DNA from: Streptococcus parauberis NCFD 2020 | GTDB taxonomy: Bacteria; Bacillota; Bacilli; Lactobacillales; Streptococcaceae | NCBI RefSeq assembly: GCF_000187935.1 | Contig: NZ_AEUT02000001.1 | Span: forward strand, 186,001 to 250,000 | Length of the DNA: 64,000 bases | Reading direction: 5' to 3' | Part shown: in pieces, positions 1-7,766 of the stretch | Layout of the letters: the number at the start of each line of letters is the position of its first letter | Numbering within the stretch: the first letter of the stretch is position 1 | The notes under the pieces: model-generated | The model's input: the letters and a program-made list of their open reading frames with translations, nothing else | What the model was told of the DNA's origin: nothing | Database searches by the model: none | Program-made: the position numbers and the translations under genes

Positions 1-137
1 AACAATTTGCTCTAACGGGAGCCATTAAAGGTGCTGAATCAGTTAAAGTTGACTTGGCAGCAGAAGATGAAGACATTGCCAATCTGGAAGCATTTGCGGA
101 AGCAATTTCCAAGTCAGCAGAAAGTTTATTGCAATAA
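1..137 (+). CDS. Flavodoxin, C-terminal fragment
   Basis: Only the last 44 codons lie in the window, read from base 3 to the TAA at 135-137. The readable tail contains VKVDLAAEDEDIANLEAF and is the acidic C-terminal helix region typical of short-chain flavodoxins in streptococci. Flavodoxins are small cytoplasmic FMN electron carriers. The gene sits directly before chorismate mutase, as it does in S. pyogenes-type genomes. The FMN phosphate-binding loop lies outside the window, so the call rests on the tail and the neighbours. Confidence 0.7.
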   Translation, partial: QFALTGAIKGAESVKVDLAAEDEDIANLEAFAEAISKSAESLLQ

Positions 138-244
138 CCAGATAATCAAATGTTAGTAGCCTAATTGCTTTAAGAACGAATTTGTTTTTAAGGTGTTAAG
201 TCACTAACCTTTTTTCTTGAGCAGAAGTAAGTTAGAAGGATACA

Positions 245-532
245 ATGGAATTAGAAGAAATAAGAAAAGAAATTGATTTGGTCAATGCAGACCTGCTTAA
301 ATTAATTGAAAAGCGGATGGACTTGGTCCAACACGTCACTACTTATAAGCGTCAGCATCAGTTGCCAGTTTTGGATGCATCGCGCGAGCAATTCATCCTA
401 AAAGAAATTGGTAATCAAGTGAAAAATCAGGACTATAAGGAAGCTGTGATTGCGACCTTTGCAGCTATTATGGCAGCCTCTAGGAATTATCAGGAAGGCG
501 CAATTAAGGGAGGCAAAGATGCTGAAAGCTAA
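245..532 (+). CDS. Chorismate mutase, AroQ type
   Basis: A 95-residue, all-helical protein opening with MELEEIRKEIDLVNADLL, the hallmark of the short AroQ chorismate mutases. These enzymes convert chorismate to prephenate for phenylalanine and tyrosine synthesis in the cytoplasm. The conserved Arg near residue 7 and the Lys/Arg pair in EKRMDLV match the family active site. It is a free-standing mutase, not fused to prephenate dehydratase or DAHP synthase. An AGAAGGA site lies 5 bases before the ATG. Its 3' end overlaps the start of the CLC gene by 14 bases, so the two are probably translationally coupled. Confidence 0.85.
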   Translation: MELEEIRKEIDLVNADLLKLIEKRMDLVQHVTTYKRQHQLPVLDASREQFILKEIGNQVKNQDYKEAVIATFAAIMAASRNYQEGAIKGGKDAES

Positions 533-1748
533 GCTTCTCTCTATTAAGGATAGCTTAATCTTAGTGGTCTTAGCTTTAGGGATTGGTTTAGTGGTTGGTG
601 CTTTAGACTTCGTTTTTGGTTCTGTACTTTTGTTAGTCTCGGATTTTAGGACTGAGCATCTAACGATCTTGCTACCGTTTTTAGCTGGAGCTGGACTCTT
701 AACGGTTTTTCTCTACCATAAATTTGGAGGTAAGGCTAGCAAGGGGATGAGTTTAATTTTCCTTGTCAGCCAGGGAAAAGAAAAAGAAATACCTTTAGTT
801 TTGATTCCACTGATTATGTTTTCGACCTGGATGACCCACCTCTTTGGAGGTAGCGCTGGCCGTGAAGGTGTAGCTGTTCAATTAGGAGCGACGGTTTCCC
901 ATTATTGCCATTCTTGGTTAAAAGTGGAGAATAGCTCGCGCATATTCTTGGCAATTGGTATGGCAGCCGGTTTTGCGGGTTTATTTCAAACCCCATTAGC
1001 AGCTATCTTCTTTGCATTTGAAGTCTTAGCAATGACACATTTTGCCTTCTTTGCATTATTTATCCCTGTAGCTGTCGCTGCTTATACAGCCTCTACGTTC
1101 TCTCATGCTCTAGGACTGGAAAAATTCTCTTTTATCATTAAGGAGACAGTAGCTCTTAGTCCGATAATGATTGGTAAATTGGTATTACTAGGATTAATCT
1201 TTGGTCTAGCGGGTAATCTTTTTGCTTATACTTTAGGGAAAGCAAAGACATTTTTCTCAGAGAAGTTATCTAACCCATATCAAAAAGTTCTAGTTTTAGG
1301 TATAGTTGTGACAGTACTTGTTTTCGTTTTACATTCAGGTCGCTATAGTGGACTAGGTACAAACTTAATAAATATGTCTTTTTCTGGTGAGACGATTTAT
1401 TCCTATGATTGGTTCTTAAAAATAATGTTAACAGTTCTTACCATTGCAGCAGGCTACCAAGGGGGAGAAGTGACTCCACTCTTTTCTATTGGAGCTAGTC
1501 TGGGTGCCCTTATAGCGCCATTATTTGGCTTACCAGTTTTCTTGGTAGCAGCACTTGGCTATTCTGCTGTATTTGCCAGTGCGACAAATACCTACTTAGC
1601 TTCTGTTTTTATTGGATATGAAGTCTTTGGATCAGAAAATATGATTTCTTTTCTGATTGTTGTATTGATTGCTACCTTACTTAATCAGAAACATAGTATT
1701 TATGCCAATCAGGAACTCTTAGAGGTAAAAAATAAATTTCAAATTTAA
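519..1748 (+). CDS. CLC-type anion transporter, probable fluoride/proton antiporter (CLC-F clade)
   Basis: A 409-residue membrane protein with the many hydrophobic segments of the CLC fold. The start at 519 is chosen because GGGAGG lies 5-10 bases upstream; an earlier in-frame start at 450 is buried in chorismate mutase. Two family motifs are visible: GSAGREGVAVQLGA near residue 110, with the gating glutamate, and GYQGGEVTPLFSIGA near residue 310. Ordinary chloride CLCs read GREGP and GxFxP at these places. GREGV and GGEVTP are the pattern described for CLC-F fluoride exporters, and a methionine in GMSLI sits where chloride CLCs have GSGIP. The function is therefore inferred to be fluoride efflux. 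No fluoride riboswitch is visible upstream. Confidence 0.75.
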   Translation: MLKAKLLSIKDSLILVVLALGIGLVVGALDFVFGSVLLLVSDFRTEHLTILLPFLAGAGLLTVFLYHKFGGKASKGMSLIFLVSQGKEKEIPLVLIPLIMFSTWMTHLFGGSAGREGVAVQLGATVSHYCHSWLKVENSSRIFLAIGMAAGFAGLFQTPLAAIFFAFEVLAMTHFAFFALFIPVAVAAYTASTFSHALGLEKFSFIIKETVALSPIMIGKLVLLGLIFGLAGNLFAYTLGKAKTFFSEKLSNPYQKVLVLGIVVTVLVFVLHSGRYSGLGTNLINMSFSGETIYSYDWFLKIMLTVLTIAAGYQGGEVTPLFSIGASLGALIAPLFGLPVFLVAALGYSAVFASATNTYLASVFIGYEVFGSENMISFLIVVLIATLLNQKHSIYANQELLEVKNKFQI

Positions 1749-1795
1749 AGCAATTTTTGATTAAATTTTTTTAATAAAATAGACTGTGAAGTTTC

Positions 1796-1824
1796 TTTAC
1801 AAGTTCTCTTGAATATGATAAAAT
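1796..1824 (+). promoter_or_regulatory. rplS promoter
   Basis: TTTACA at 1796-1801 and TAAAAT at 1819-1824 are separated by 17 bases, with a TG one base before the -10 box (extended -10). It lies 84 bases before rplS and separates that gene from the CLC gene. Confidence 0.7.
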
Positions 1825-1831
1825 ACTCTTT

Positions 1832-1907
1832 GTGTGTAATGGACACATATAAATAAGCTAATCCGCTGAGACAAGTACTTAAGATTGGTAAGATAGGAGA
1901 ATATAAA
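1832..1907 (+). promoter_or_regulatory. rplS 5' leader, possible L19 leader
   Basis: About 75 nt of untranslated leader precede rplS. It contains a short hairpin (GTGT at about 1833 with ACAC at about 1844) and ends in a TAGGAG ribosome site. Ribosomal protein L19 leaders are a known autoregulatory class in Firmicutes. The position fits, but I cannot confirm the consensus by eye. Confidence 0.3.
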
Positions 1908-2255
1908 ATGAATCCATTAATCCAAAGCTTGACTGAAAGTCAACTTCGTACTGACATCCCTACATTCCGCGCTGGTGACACTGTTCGCGTTCACGCGAAA
2001 GTTGTCGAAGGAACTCGCGAACGTATCCAGATTTTTGAAGGTGTAGTTATTGCACGTAAAGGTCAAGGGATCTCAGAAATGTACACAGTTCGTAAAATTT
2101 CTGGCGGTATCGGTGTAGAACGTACTTTCCCAATCCACACTCCACGTGTTGATAAAATTGAAGTAGTTCGTTACGGTAAAGTCCGTCGTGCTAAACTTTA
2201 CTACTTACGTGCATTACAAGGTAAAGCAGCACGTATCAAAGAAATCCGTCGTTAA
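1908..2255 (+). CDS. rplS: 50S ribosomal protein L19
   Basis: A 115-residue basic protein beginning [18 protein letters not shown] and containing [16 protein letters not shown] and [13 protein letters not shown], which are diagnostic of bacterial L19. L19 sits at the 30S-50S interface of the ribosome. Codon use is strongly biased toward preferred codons, as in other highly expressed genes here such as eno. AGGAG lies 8-9 bases before the ATG. It is monocistronic, with its own promoter and a strong terminator. Confidence 0.97.
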   Translation: MNPLIQSLTESQLRTDIPTFRAGDTVRVHAKVVEGTRERIQIFEGVVIARKGQGISEMYTVRKISGGIGVERTFPIHTPRVDKIEVVRYGKVRRAKLYYLRALQGKAARIKEIRR

Positions 2256-2296
2256 TTCAAGATACCAAGGGCGTCTAGAAATCGACAGAAAATTAG

Positions 2297-2336
2297 GAAA
2301 CTGCCGCTGTGACATAGTCACAAGGCAGTTTTTCTA
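2297..2336 (+). terminator. rplS terminator
   Basis: AAACTGCC pairs with GGCAGTTT around an inner GTGAC/GTCAC hairpin, followed by a T run. Confidence 0.8.
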
Positions 2337-2340
2337 TTTT

Positions 2341-2840
2341 CCGAGATTTCAGCCCGGGTTCAGTTCATTATGATGAAAAGGTCGTTAAGCAATCACAGCA
2401 AAAATAGGAGTTTTGACGAAGAAAGTTTACTTTCTAGGAAAAGCTATCTTTTTGCCAAGATTGTAGGATTTATTCAAATACAGGATTTGAGGACTCCCAC
2501 AGTGGAGTCTTTTTTGTGTCAAAAGACTCAAAGACATTGTGAGGTTTTTGAGACAGAATTAGTCCAGTGAACAAATTCTGCCTGAGCTTGAAAAAGGGAA
2601 AGCGAGGGAAGAGCGAGTTCAACTAAAACACACTTGATTTCAAGTGTGTTTTTTTTCCGAGATTTCAGCCCGAGTTCAATTAAGGATACTGAGCCAGCCT
2701 GAAATTTTCGAATAAAACATAAGCAATACTGATGAAGATAACAGACTTCAAAGTCACTGCGAGATTTTTGATATAGAAATAGTCAAGTAGATGTATCTGC
2801 TTAAGATTGAAAATAATAGAGTGAGCTTGTAGTGGGGAAT
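2341..2840 (+). repeat. Gene-free interval with degenerate repeated block and stacked terminators
   Basis: This interval between rplS and the next gene holds no convincing gene. CCGAGATTTCAGCCCGGGTT at 2341 recurs at 2657 with one change in 22 bases. A second block starting CAAAGACATTGTGAGG at 2529 recurs, more diverged, at 2749, and both copies end in TTGAAAA. The blocks occur in the same order, so the interval looks like two eroded copies of one intergenic unit. It also holds two more terminator hairpins, at 2490-2516 (GACTCC/GGAGTC plus T run) and 2624-2656 (ACACACTTGA/TCAAGTGTGT plus T run). Confidence 0.55.
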
Positions 2841-2935
2841 CTTTTAAAAAGAAAACTAATTGTTTTGTTTTTAAGGTGTTAAATAATGACACTATGATAA
2901 AATAGAATAACAAAACAAACAATTTGAGGATAAAG

Positions 2936-3616
2936 ATGAAGATTTCAAAAGAAAATGCACCTAATGTCATGTCTGACTTAAGAAAAGAGATTGTACGTAT
3001 GCCAGATATCATCCGTCAATGTTCCGGTATATATATTTATGGCAGAAGGATTCGATCAGTTTTGTTTAGCACAGATGTTTCGGTCATTGCCAACCATAAT
3101 GCAGATGCAATTTTAGCTGTGTATCCTTTTACACCTACTCCAACAATTCTAAAAAGTATTATGTTGGTTTCTTCTGTTCCGGTTTTTGCGGGAGTTGGTG
3201 GTGGCTTAACAACGGGCTACCGTTCTGCAAATATGAGTTTATTCTCAGAATCAGAGGGTGCTTATGCTGTAGTGGTTAATGCACCAACTAAGGTCGACAC
3301 GATAAGTCACATCGAAGAAATTATTGATATTCCAATTATCTATACTGTTGTTTCAGAAGAGACTGATATTAAAAGTCGAATTGAAGCGGGCGTTGACATA
3401 TTGAATGTTAGTGGAGGTGTAAATACTCCAACTATTGTACGGAAAATTAGAGAAGAGTTCCCAGACTTTCCAATTATGGCGACTGGTGGACCAAGCGCGG
3501 AAACTATTCTTGAGGTAATTGAAGCTGGTGCCAATGCGATCACTATAACGCCACCAACCAATGGGCAACTATTCCGAGCAAAAATGGAAAAGTACAGAGA
3601 AAGTCAAAAAGACTAA
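2936..3616 (+). CDS. TIM-barrel-like protein of unknown function
   Basis: A 226-residue cytoplasmic protein with no membrane segment. I chose ATG 2936 because GAGGA lies 5 bases upstream; a TTG 12 bases earlier is in frame but overlaps that site. The C-terminal half has the look of a beta/alpha barrel phosphate-binding end: VDILNVSGGV near residue 155, FPIMATGGPSAETILEVIEAG near 180-200, and ANAITITPPT. This resembles enzymes of the ribulose-phosphate-binding barrel superfamily. I do not recognise a substrate and assign none. The upstream TGATAAAAT (about 2893-2901) is a plausible promoter. A tRNA gene follows 61 bases downstream. Confidence 0.7.
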   Translation: MKISKENAPNVMSDLRKEIVRMPDIIRQCSGIYIYGRRIRSVLFSTDVSVIANHNADAILAVYPFTPTPTILKSIMLVSSVPVFAGVGGGLTTGYRSANMSLFSESEGAYAVVVNAPTKVDTISHIEEIIDIPIIYTVVSEETDIKSRIEAGVDILNVSGGVNTPTIVRKIREEFPDFPIMATGGPSAETILEVIEAGANAITITPPTNGQLFRAKMEKYRESQKD

Positions 3617-3677
3617 AGACTAGCCCTTGCAATTCCCAAATTTGTAGGCTAAAATAGATAAGGTAATTATACCTTAT

Positions 3678-3749
3678 GACCCCTTAGTTCAATGGATATA
3701 ACAACTCCCTCCTAAGGAGTAGTTACTGGTTCGATTCCAGTAGGGGTCA
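3678..3749 (+). tRNA. tRNA-Arg (anticodon CCT)
   Basis: A 72-nt cloverleaf. The acceptor stem is GACCCCT with AGGGGTC. The anticodon stem ACTCC/GGAGT encloses CTCCTAA, giving anticodon CCT, which reads AGG. The T arm is ACTGG/CCAGT around TTCGATT, and the discriminator base is A. CCA is not encoded. Confidence 0.95.
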
Positions 3750-3751
3750 TC

Positions 3752-3780
3752 AAAAGAGACCATCTTATTGGTCCTTTTTT
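3752..3780 (+). terminator. Terminator after tRNA-Arg
   Basis: GACCA/TGGTC hairpin followed by a six-T run, directly downstream of the tRNA. Confidence 0.8.
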
Positions 3781-3811
3781 CATTTAATTGTATTGAGAAA
3801 GCAGGTGTAAG

Positions 3812-5026
3812 ATGTTTGGAAAACGAAGCAAATTAGATAACAAAATTGATTATGGCATTGTATGGCCAGTATTTTGTCTAATCATCATTGGCCTCTTTTC
3901 AGTTTACGTGGCCACTTTCCATGATTATCCTCATAATGTGACCAAAGTAATGATGCAACAAGTCCTATGGATTGGTTTTGGCTCATTATTTGCATTTATT
4001 TTAATGTTTTTTAGTCGTAGTTTATTATGGAAATTGACGCCTTTTTTGTATTTGTTAGGGCTTGGACTTATGGTACTACCATTAGTCTTTTACAGTCCTC
4101 AGCTAGTCGCGGCGACAGGTGCTAAAAACTGGGTAACAATTGGATCAGTTACTTTATTTCAACCCTCAGAATTTATGAAAATCTCTTATATTTTAGCTTT
4201 AGCAAGATTCACTGTTTGGTTTAAAGGAAAGAAGGAAAGGAATCAGTTTTCTGATGATTGGAAATTAATTCTATCTTATGTCTTAATTACCTTACCAGTA
4301 ATGATTTTGTTAGCTTTGCAAAAAGATTTGGGTACCGCAATGGTCTTTATAGCTATATTAGCTGGGGTAGTATTAGTCTCTGGAATTAGTTGGTGGTTTA
4401 TTTTACCTTTACTTGGTCTCTTTCTATTTGCAGGATTAGCTTTTTTCATGATATTTTTCCTTCCACAGGGAAAAGAATTTCTGCTCAAAATAGGGATGGA
4501 TACTTACCAAATCAATCGTATATCGGCTTGGTTAACGCCATTTGATTTTTCTGAGACAATTGCTTATCAGCAAACACAAAGTATGATTTCAATTGGTAGT
4601 GGTGGCTTTTTCGGAAAAGGATTTAATCATATTGATTTGCCAGTTCCAGTAAGAGAAAGTGATATGATTTTTACAGTTATTTCTGAAAATTTTGGTTTTC
4701 TTGGATCAGCCGTCCTACTTATTCTTTATTTGTTACTGATTTATAGAATGTTGCGACTTACTTTGGCTTCAAATAATTTATTTTATACTTATATTTCAAC
4801 TGGTTTTATTATGATGATTTTATTCCACATTTTTGAAAATGTTGGAGCGGCTGTCGGTATTTTACCATTGACTGGGATTCCTCTCCCATTTATTTCACAA
4901 GGTGGGTCATCATTGATCTCAAATCTCATTGGTGTTGGCATAATTCTTTCAATGAATTTCCAACATGAACTCGGTCTGGAAAAGCAAAGTCAAGCTGAAC
5001 TTCGTCGTTCACTAAAATATGATTAA
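3812..5026 (+). CDS. rodA: SEDS peptidoglycan polymerase RodA
   Basis: A 404-residue polytopic membrane protein of the FtsW/RodA/SpoVE (SEDS) family, which polymerises lipid II into glycan strands with a partner class B PBP. Visible family features are GAKNWVTIGSVTLFQPSEFMK near residue 100, LQKDLGTAMVF near 170, and GIPLPFISQGGSSLISNLIGVG near 360. It is RodA rather than FtsW by position, because the streptococcal order rodA, HAD hydrolase, gyrB is kept. The product acts in the cytoplasmic membrane during side-wall (peripheral) growth. A terminator hairpin follows the stop codon. Confidence 0.9.
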   Translation: MFGKRSKLDNKIDYGIVWPVFCLIIIGLFSVYVATFHDYPHNVTKVMMQQVLWIGFGSLFAFILMFFSRSLLWKLTPFLYLLGLGLMVLPLVFYSPQLVAATGAKNWVTIGSVTLFQPSEFMKISYILALARFTVWFKGKKERNQFSDDWKLILSYVLITLPVMILLALQKDLGTAMVFIAILAGVVLVSGISWWFILPLLGLFLFAGLAFFMIFFLPQGKEFLLKIGMDTYQINRISAWLTPFDFSETIAYQQTQSMISIGSGGFFGKGFNHIDLPVPVRESDMIFTVISENFGFLGSAVLLILYLLLIYRMLRLTLASNNLFYTYISTGFIMMILFHIFENVGAAVGILPLTGIPLPFISQGGSSLISNLIGVGIILSMNFQHELGLEKQSQAELRRSLKYD

Positions 5027-5029
5027 AAG

Positions 5030-5066
5030 CTGGGGCTTGTCATGTGAACAAGCTCCTTTATTTTTG
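5030..5066 (+). terminator. rodA terminator
   Basis: GGGGCTTGT (5032-5040) pairs with ACAAGCTCC (5048-5056), followed by TTTATTTTT. Confidence 0.7.
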
Positions 5067-5096
5067 CGTCATATACTATAAAAATACAGCAAAATA

Positions 5097-5105
5097 TGTT
5101 ATAAT
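5097..5105 (+). promoter_or_regulatory. Extended -10 promoter placed for leaderless transcription
   Basis: TGTTATAAT is a perfect extended -10 element. Its last base is 7 nt before the ATG at 5113, so transcription should start at or within a base or two of the start codon. No clear -35 box is present. Confidence 0.6.
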
Positions 5106-5112
5106 AAAGGGT

Positions 5113-5673
5113 ATGAATTATAAGGATTATATTTGGGATTTAGGTGGAACTCTCCTTGATAATTATGAGACTTCGACTACTGCATTCCTAAAAACTTTAG
5201 AACAATTTAATCTTTCCGCCAGTCATGATGCTGTTTTTTCAAAATTGAAAGAATCGACAGCGACAGCCATCGCTACATTTGCTCCTTATGAGCCACGATT
5301 TTTGCATTTTTATAAATTAAATGAAGCGCAAGCATTGGCCAAGCCTGCTTGGAAAAGTGGAGCAGAAGAGTTACTAAAAAATGTTGTAGCAGATGGAGGA
5401 CGGAATTTTTTAGTCTCTCATCGTGATAAACAGGTGGTTTACCTTTTAGCTCATGCTAATCTTTTACAGTATTTTACTGAAGTTGTGACATCTGAAAATG
5501 GTTTTAAAAGAAAACCAGATCCAGAATCTATTTATTACTTAAAAAATAAATACGAAATAACAAATGCCTTAGTTATCGGTGACAGGGAAATCGATAAACA
5601 GGCAGGACAAGCTGCGGGTCTTAGTACTTTACTTGTTCAAGAAAATCAGTCCCTTTTGGAGATAGTTAATTAA
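5113..5673 (+). CDS. HAD-family hydrolase with altered motif I
   Basis: A 186-residue haloacid-dehalogenase-fold protein, annotated in relatives as phosphoglycolate-phosphatase-like. Motif I reads WDLGGTLLD instead of the usual DxDGT, so the second catalytic aspartate is glycine. Motif II (FLVSHRD), the motif III lysine in GFKRKPDPES and motif IV (VIGDREID) are present. ATG 5113 is preferred over an in-frame ATG at 5044, because the protein then starts at the conserved MNYKDYIWDL and the promoter lies just upstream. The stop abuts the gyrB ATG with no spacer, so the two are coupled. The substrate is unknown, and loss of the general acid/base Asp may limit hydrolysis. Confidence 0.8.
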   Translation: MNYKDYIWDLGGTLLDNYETSTTAFLKTLEQFNLSASHDAVFSKLKESTATAIATFAPYEPRFLHFYKLNEAQALAKPAWKSGAEELLKNVVADGGRNFLVSHRDKQVVYLLAHANLLQYFTEVVTSENGFKRKPDPESIYYLKNKYEITNALVIGDREIDKQAGQAAGLSTLLVQENQSLLEIVN

Positions 5674-7626
5674 ATGGTTGAAGATATTAAACAGTCAAAT
5701 GATAAAGCTCAAGAATATGATGCTAGTCAGATTCAAGTCTTAGAAGGATTAGAAGCCGTTCGGATGCGTCCTGGGATGTATATTGGTTCAACATCTAAAG
5801 AAGGACTTCATCACTTGGTTTGGGAAATTGTCGATAACTCAATTGATGAGGCCTTGGCAGGGTTTGCTAGTCATATTGAAGTATACATTGAAGAAGACAA
5901 CTCAATCACAGTTGTCGATGATGGGCGTGGTATTCCAGTCGATATCCAAGCTAAGACAGGTCGTCCTGCTGTTGAAACTGTATTTACTGTTTTACATGCT
6001 GGAGGTAAGTTTGGCGGTGGCGGTTATAAGGTTTCAGGTGGGCTCCATGGTGTTGGATCATCAGTTGTTAATGCTTTATCATCTCAGTTAGATGTTCGTG
6101 TCTTCAAAAATGGTAGCATTCATTATCAAGAGTTTAAACGTGGAATCGTTTATGACGATTTGAAAATTATTGGAGAAACGGATTTAACAGGAACAACAGT
6201 TCACTTTACTCCGGACCCAGAAATTTTTACAGAAACAGTTGAATTTGATTTTGAGAAGCTTGCTAAGCGTGTCCAAGAATTAGCATTTTTAAACCGTGGA
6301 TTACGAATCTCAATTGCCGATAAACGTAATGGAATTGAACAAGTCAAAGATTACCATTATGAAGGTGGTATCGCTAGCTATGTTGAATTTTTAAATGAGA
6401 AAAAAGATGTTATTATCGAACATCCTATCTTTACTGATGGAGAGATGGATGGCATTGCTGTCGAAGTTGCGATGCAATATACAACAGGCTATCATGAAAA
6501 TGTAATGAGTTTTGCCAACAATATTCATACACATGAAGGTGGAACCCATGAACAAGGTTTTAGAACTGCCCTAACACGTGTTATTAATGATTATGCTAAA
6601 AAGAATAAGATTCTCAAAGAAAATGAAGATAACTTAACTGGTGAGGATGTTCGTGAAGGATTGACTGCTGTTATCTCTGTCAAACACCCTAATCCTCAAT
6701 TTGAAGGACAAACTAAAACAAAATTAGGTAACTCAGAAGTTGTTAAAATTACTAATCGATTATTTAGTGATGCCTTACAACGATTCTTACTTGAGAATCC
6801 ACAAGTTGCCCGTAAAATCGTAGATAAAGGAATTTTAGCTTCGAAAGCTAGAATTGCTGCAAAACGTGCACGTGAAGTAACGCGAAAGAAATCTGGCTTA
6901 GAAATCTCTAATTTACCAGGTAAGCTAGCTGACTGTTCATCAAATAATGCCAGTCAAAACGAACTATTTATCGTCGAAGGAGATTCTGCTGGAGGTTCAG
7001 CAAAATCTGGTCGTAACCGTGAATTTCAGGCAATTTTACCAATTCGTGGTAAAATCTTAAACGTGGAAAAAGCAACAATGGATAAAATTCTTGCTAATGA
7101 GGAAATCCGCAGTTTATTTACAGCGATGGGAACTGGTTTTGGTGCAGAATTTGATGTAGCTAAAGCAAGATATCACAAGTTAGTTATTATGACTGATGCC
7201 GATGTCGATGGTGCTCATATCCGTACACTTTTGTTAACTTTGATCTATCGCTTTATGAGACCAGTCCTTGAAGCCGGTTTTGTTTATATCGCACAACCAC
7301 CAATTTATGGTGTGAAGGTTGGTAGCGAAATTAAAGAGTATATTCAGCCTGGTACTAACCAAGAGGAACTTTTAAAAGCTTCTCTTGAAAAATATAGTGT
7401 AGGTCGTTCAAGACCAACTGTACAGCGTTATAAAGGTCTTGGAGAAATGGACGATCACCAATTATGGGAAACTACCATGGATCCGGAACACCGCTTAATG
7501 GCTCGTGTAACAGTTGATGATGCTGCAGAAGCTGATAAAGTATTCGACATGTTAATGGGTGATCGTGTTGAGCCAAGACGTGAGTTCATTGAGGAAAATG
7601 CGGTCTATAGTACGCTTGATATTTAG
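5674..7626 (+). CDS. gyrB: DNA gyrase subunit B
   Basis: A 650-residue type II topoisomerase ATPase subunit, normal length for streptococci. The GHKL ATPase domain shows [13 protein letters not shown] and DDGRGIPV near residues 45-85 and [15 protein letters not shown] near 120. The Toprim domain has [18 protein letters not shown] near residue 435, [12 protein letters not shown], and the metal-binding DADVDGAHI near 510. The C-terminal [20 protein letters not shown] is diagnostic. With GyrA it introduces negative supercoils. It starts immediately after the HAD stop codon. Confidence 0.97.
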   Translation: MVEDIKQSNDKAQEYDASQIQVLEGLEAVRMRPGMYIGSTSKEGLHHLVWEIVDNSIDEALAGFASHIEVYIEEDNSITVVDDGRGIPVDIQAKTGRPAVETVFTVLHAGGKFGGGGYKVSGGLHGVGSSVVNALSSQLDVRVFKNGSIHYQEFKRGIVYDDLKIIGETDLTGTTVHFTPDPEIFTETVEFDFEKLAKRVQELAFLNRGLRISIADKRNGIEQVKDYHYEGGIASYVEFLNEKKDVIIEHPIFTDGEMDGIAVEVAMQYTTGYHENVMSFANNIHTHEGGTHEQGFRTALTRVINDYAKKNKILKENEDNLTGEDVREGLTAVISVKHPNPQFEGQTKTKLGNSEVVKITNRLFSDALQRFLLENPQVARKIVDKGILASKARIAAKRAREVTRKKSGLEISNLPGKLADCSSNNASQNELFIVEGDSAGGSAKSGRNREFQAILPIRGKILNVEKATMDKILANEEIRSLFTAMGTGFGAEFDVAKARYHKLVIMTDADVDGAHIRTLLLTLIYRFMRPVLEAGFVYIAQPPIYGVKVGSEIKEYIQPGTNQEELLKASLEKYSVGRSRPTVQRYKGLGEMDDHQLWETTMDPEHRLMARVTVDDAAEADKVFDMLMGDRVEPRREFIEENAVYSTLDI

Positions 7627-7637
7627 TCAATTTTACT

Positions 7638-7666
7638 TTGAAAAGCGCTTTAAAGTATGTTATAAT
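7638..7666 (+). promoter_or_regulatory. ezrA promoter
   Basis: TTGAAA (7638-7643), a 17-base spacer and TATAAT (7661-7666), with TG one base before the -10. It is one of the strongest-looking promoters in the window and gives a roughly 95-nt leader before ezrA. Confidence 0.8.
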
Positions 7667-7766
7667 CGTAACGTTATAATGTATTTAATATAAAATTTAA
7701 TAAAGGGCGTTTGATGGTATTTTAAAATGGCTATCTTCAATCGCAAAACATATTAAGGAGAATAGG

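Noticed and set aside
450-518. Upstream extension of the CLC protein
   Set aside because: It lies inside chorismate mutase, lacks a ribosome site, and the CLC family does not need those residues; GGGAGG marks the start at 519.
2680-3012. Leftward 110-residue open frame after rplS
   Set aside because: It overlaps the start of the TIM-barrel gene, has no ribosome site, and runs through the degenerate repeat block; composition is that of AT-rich non-coding DNA.
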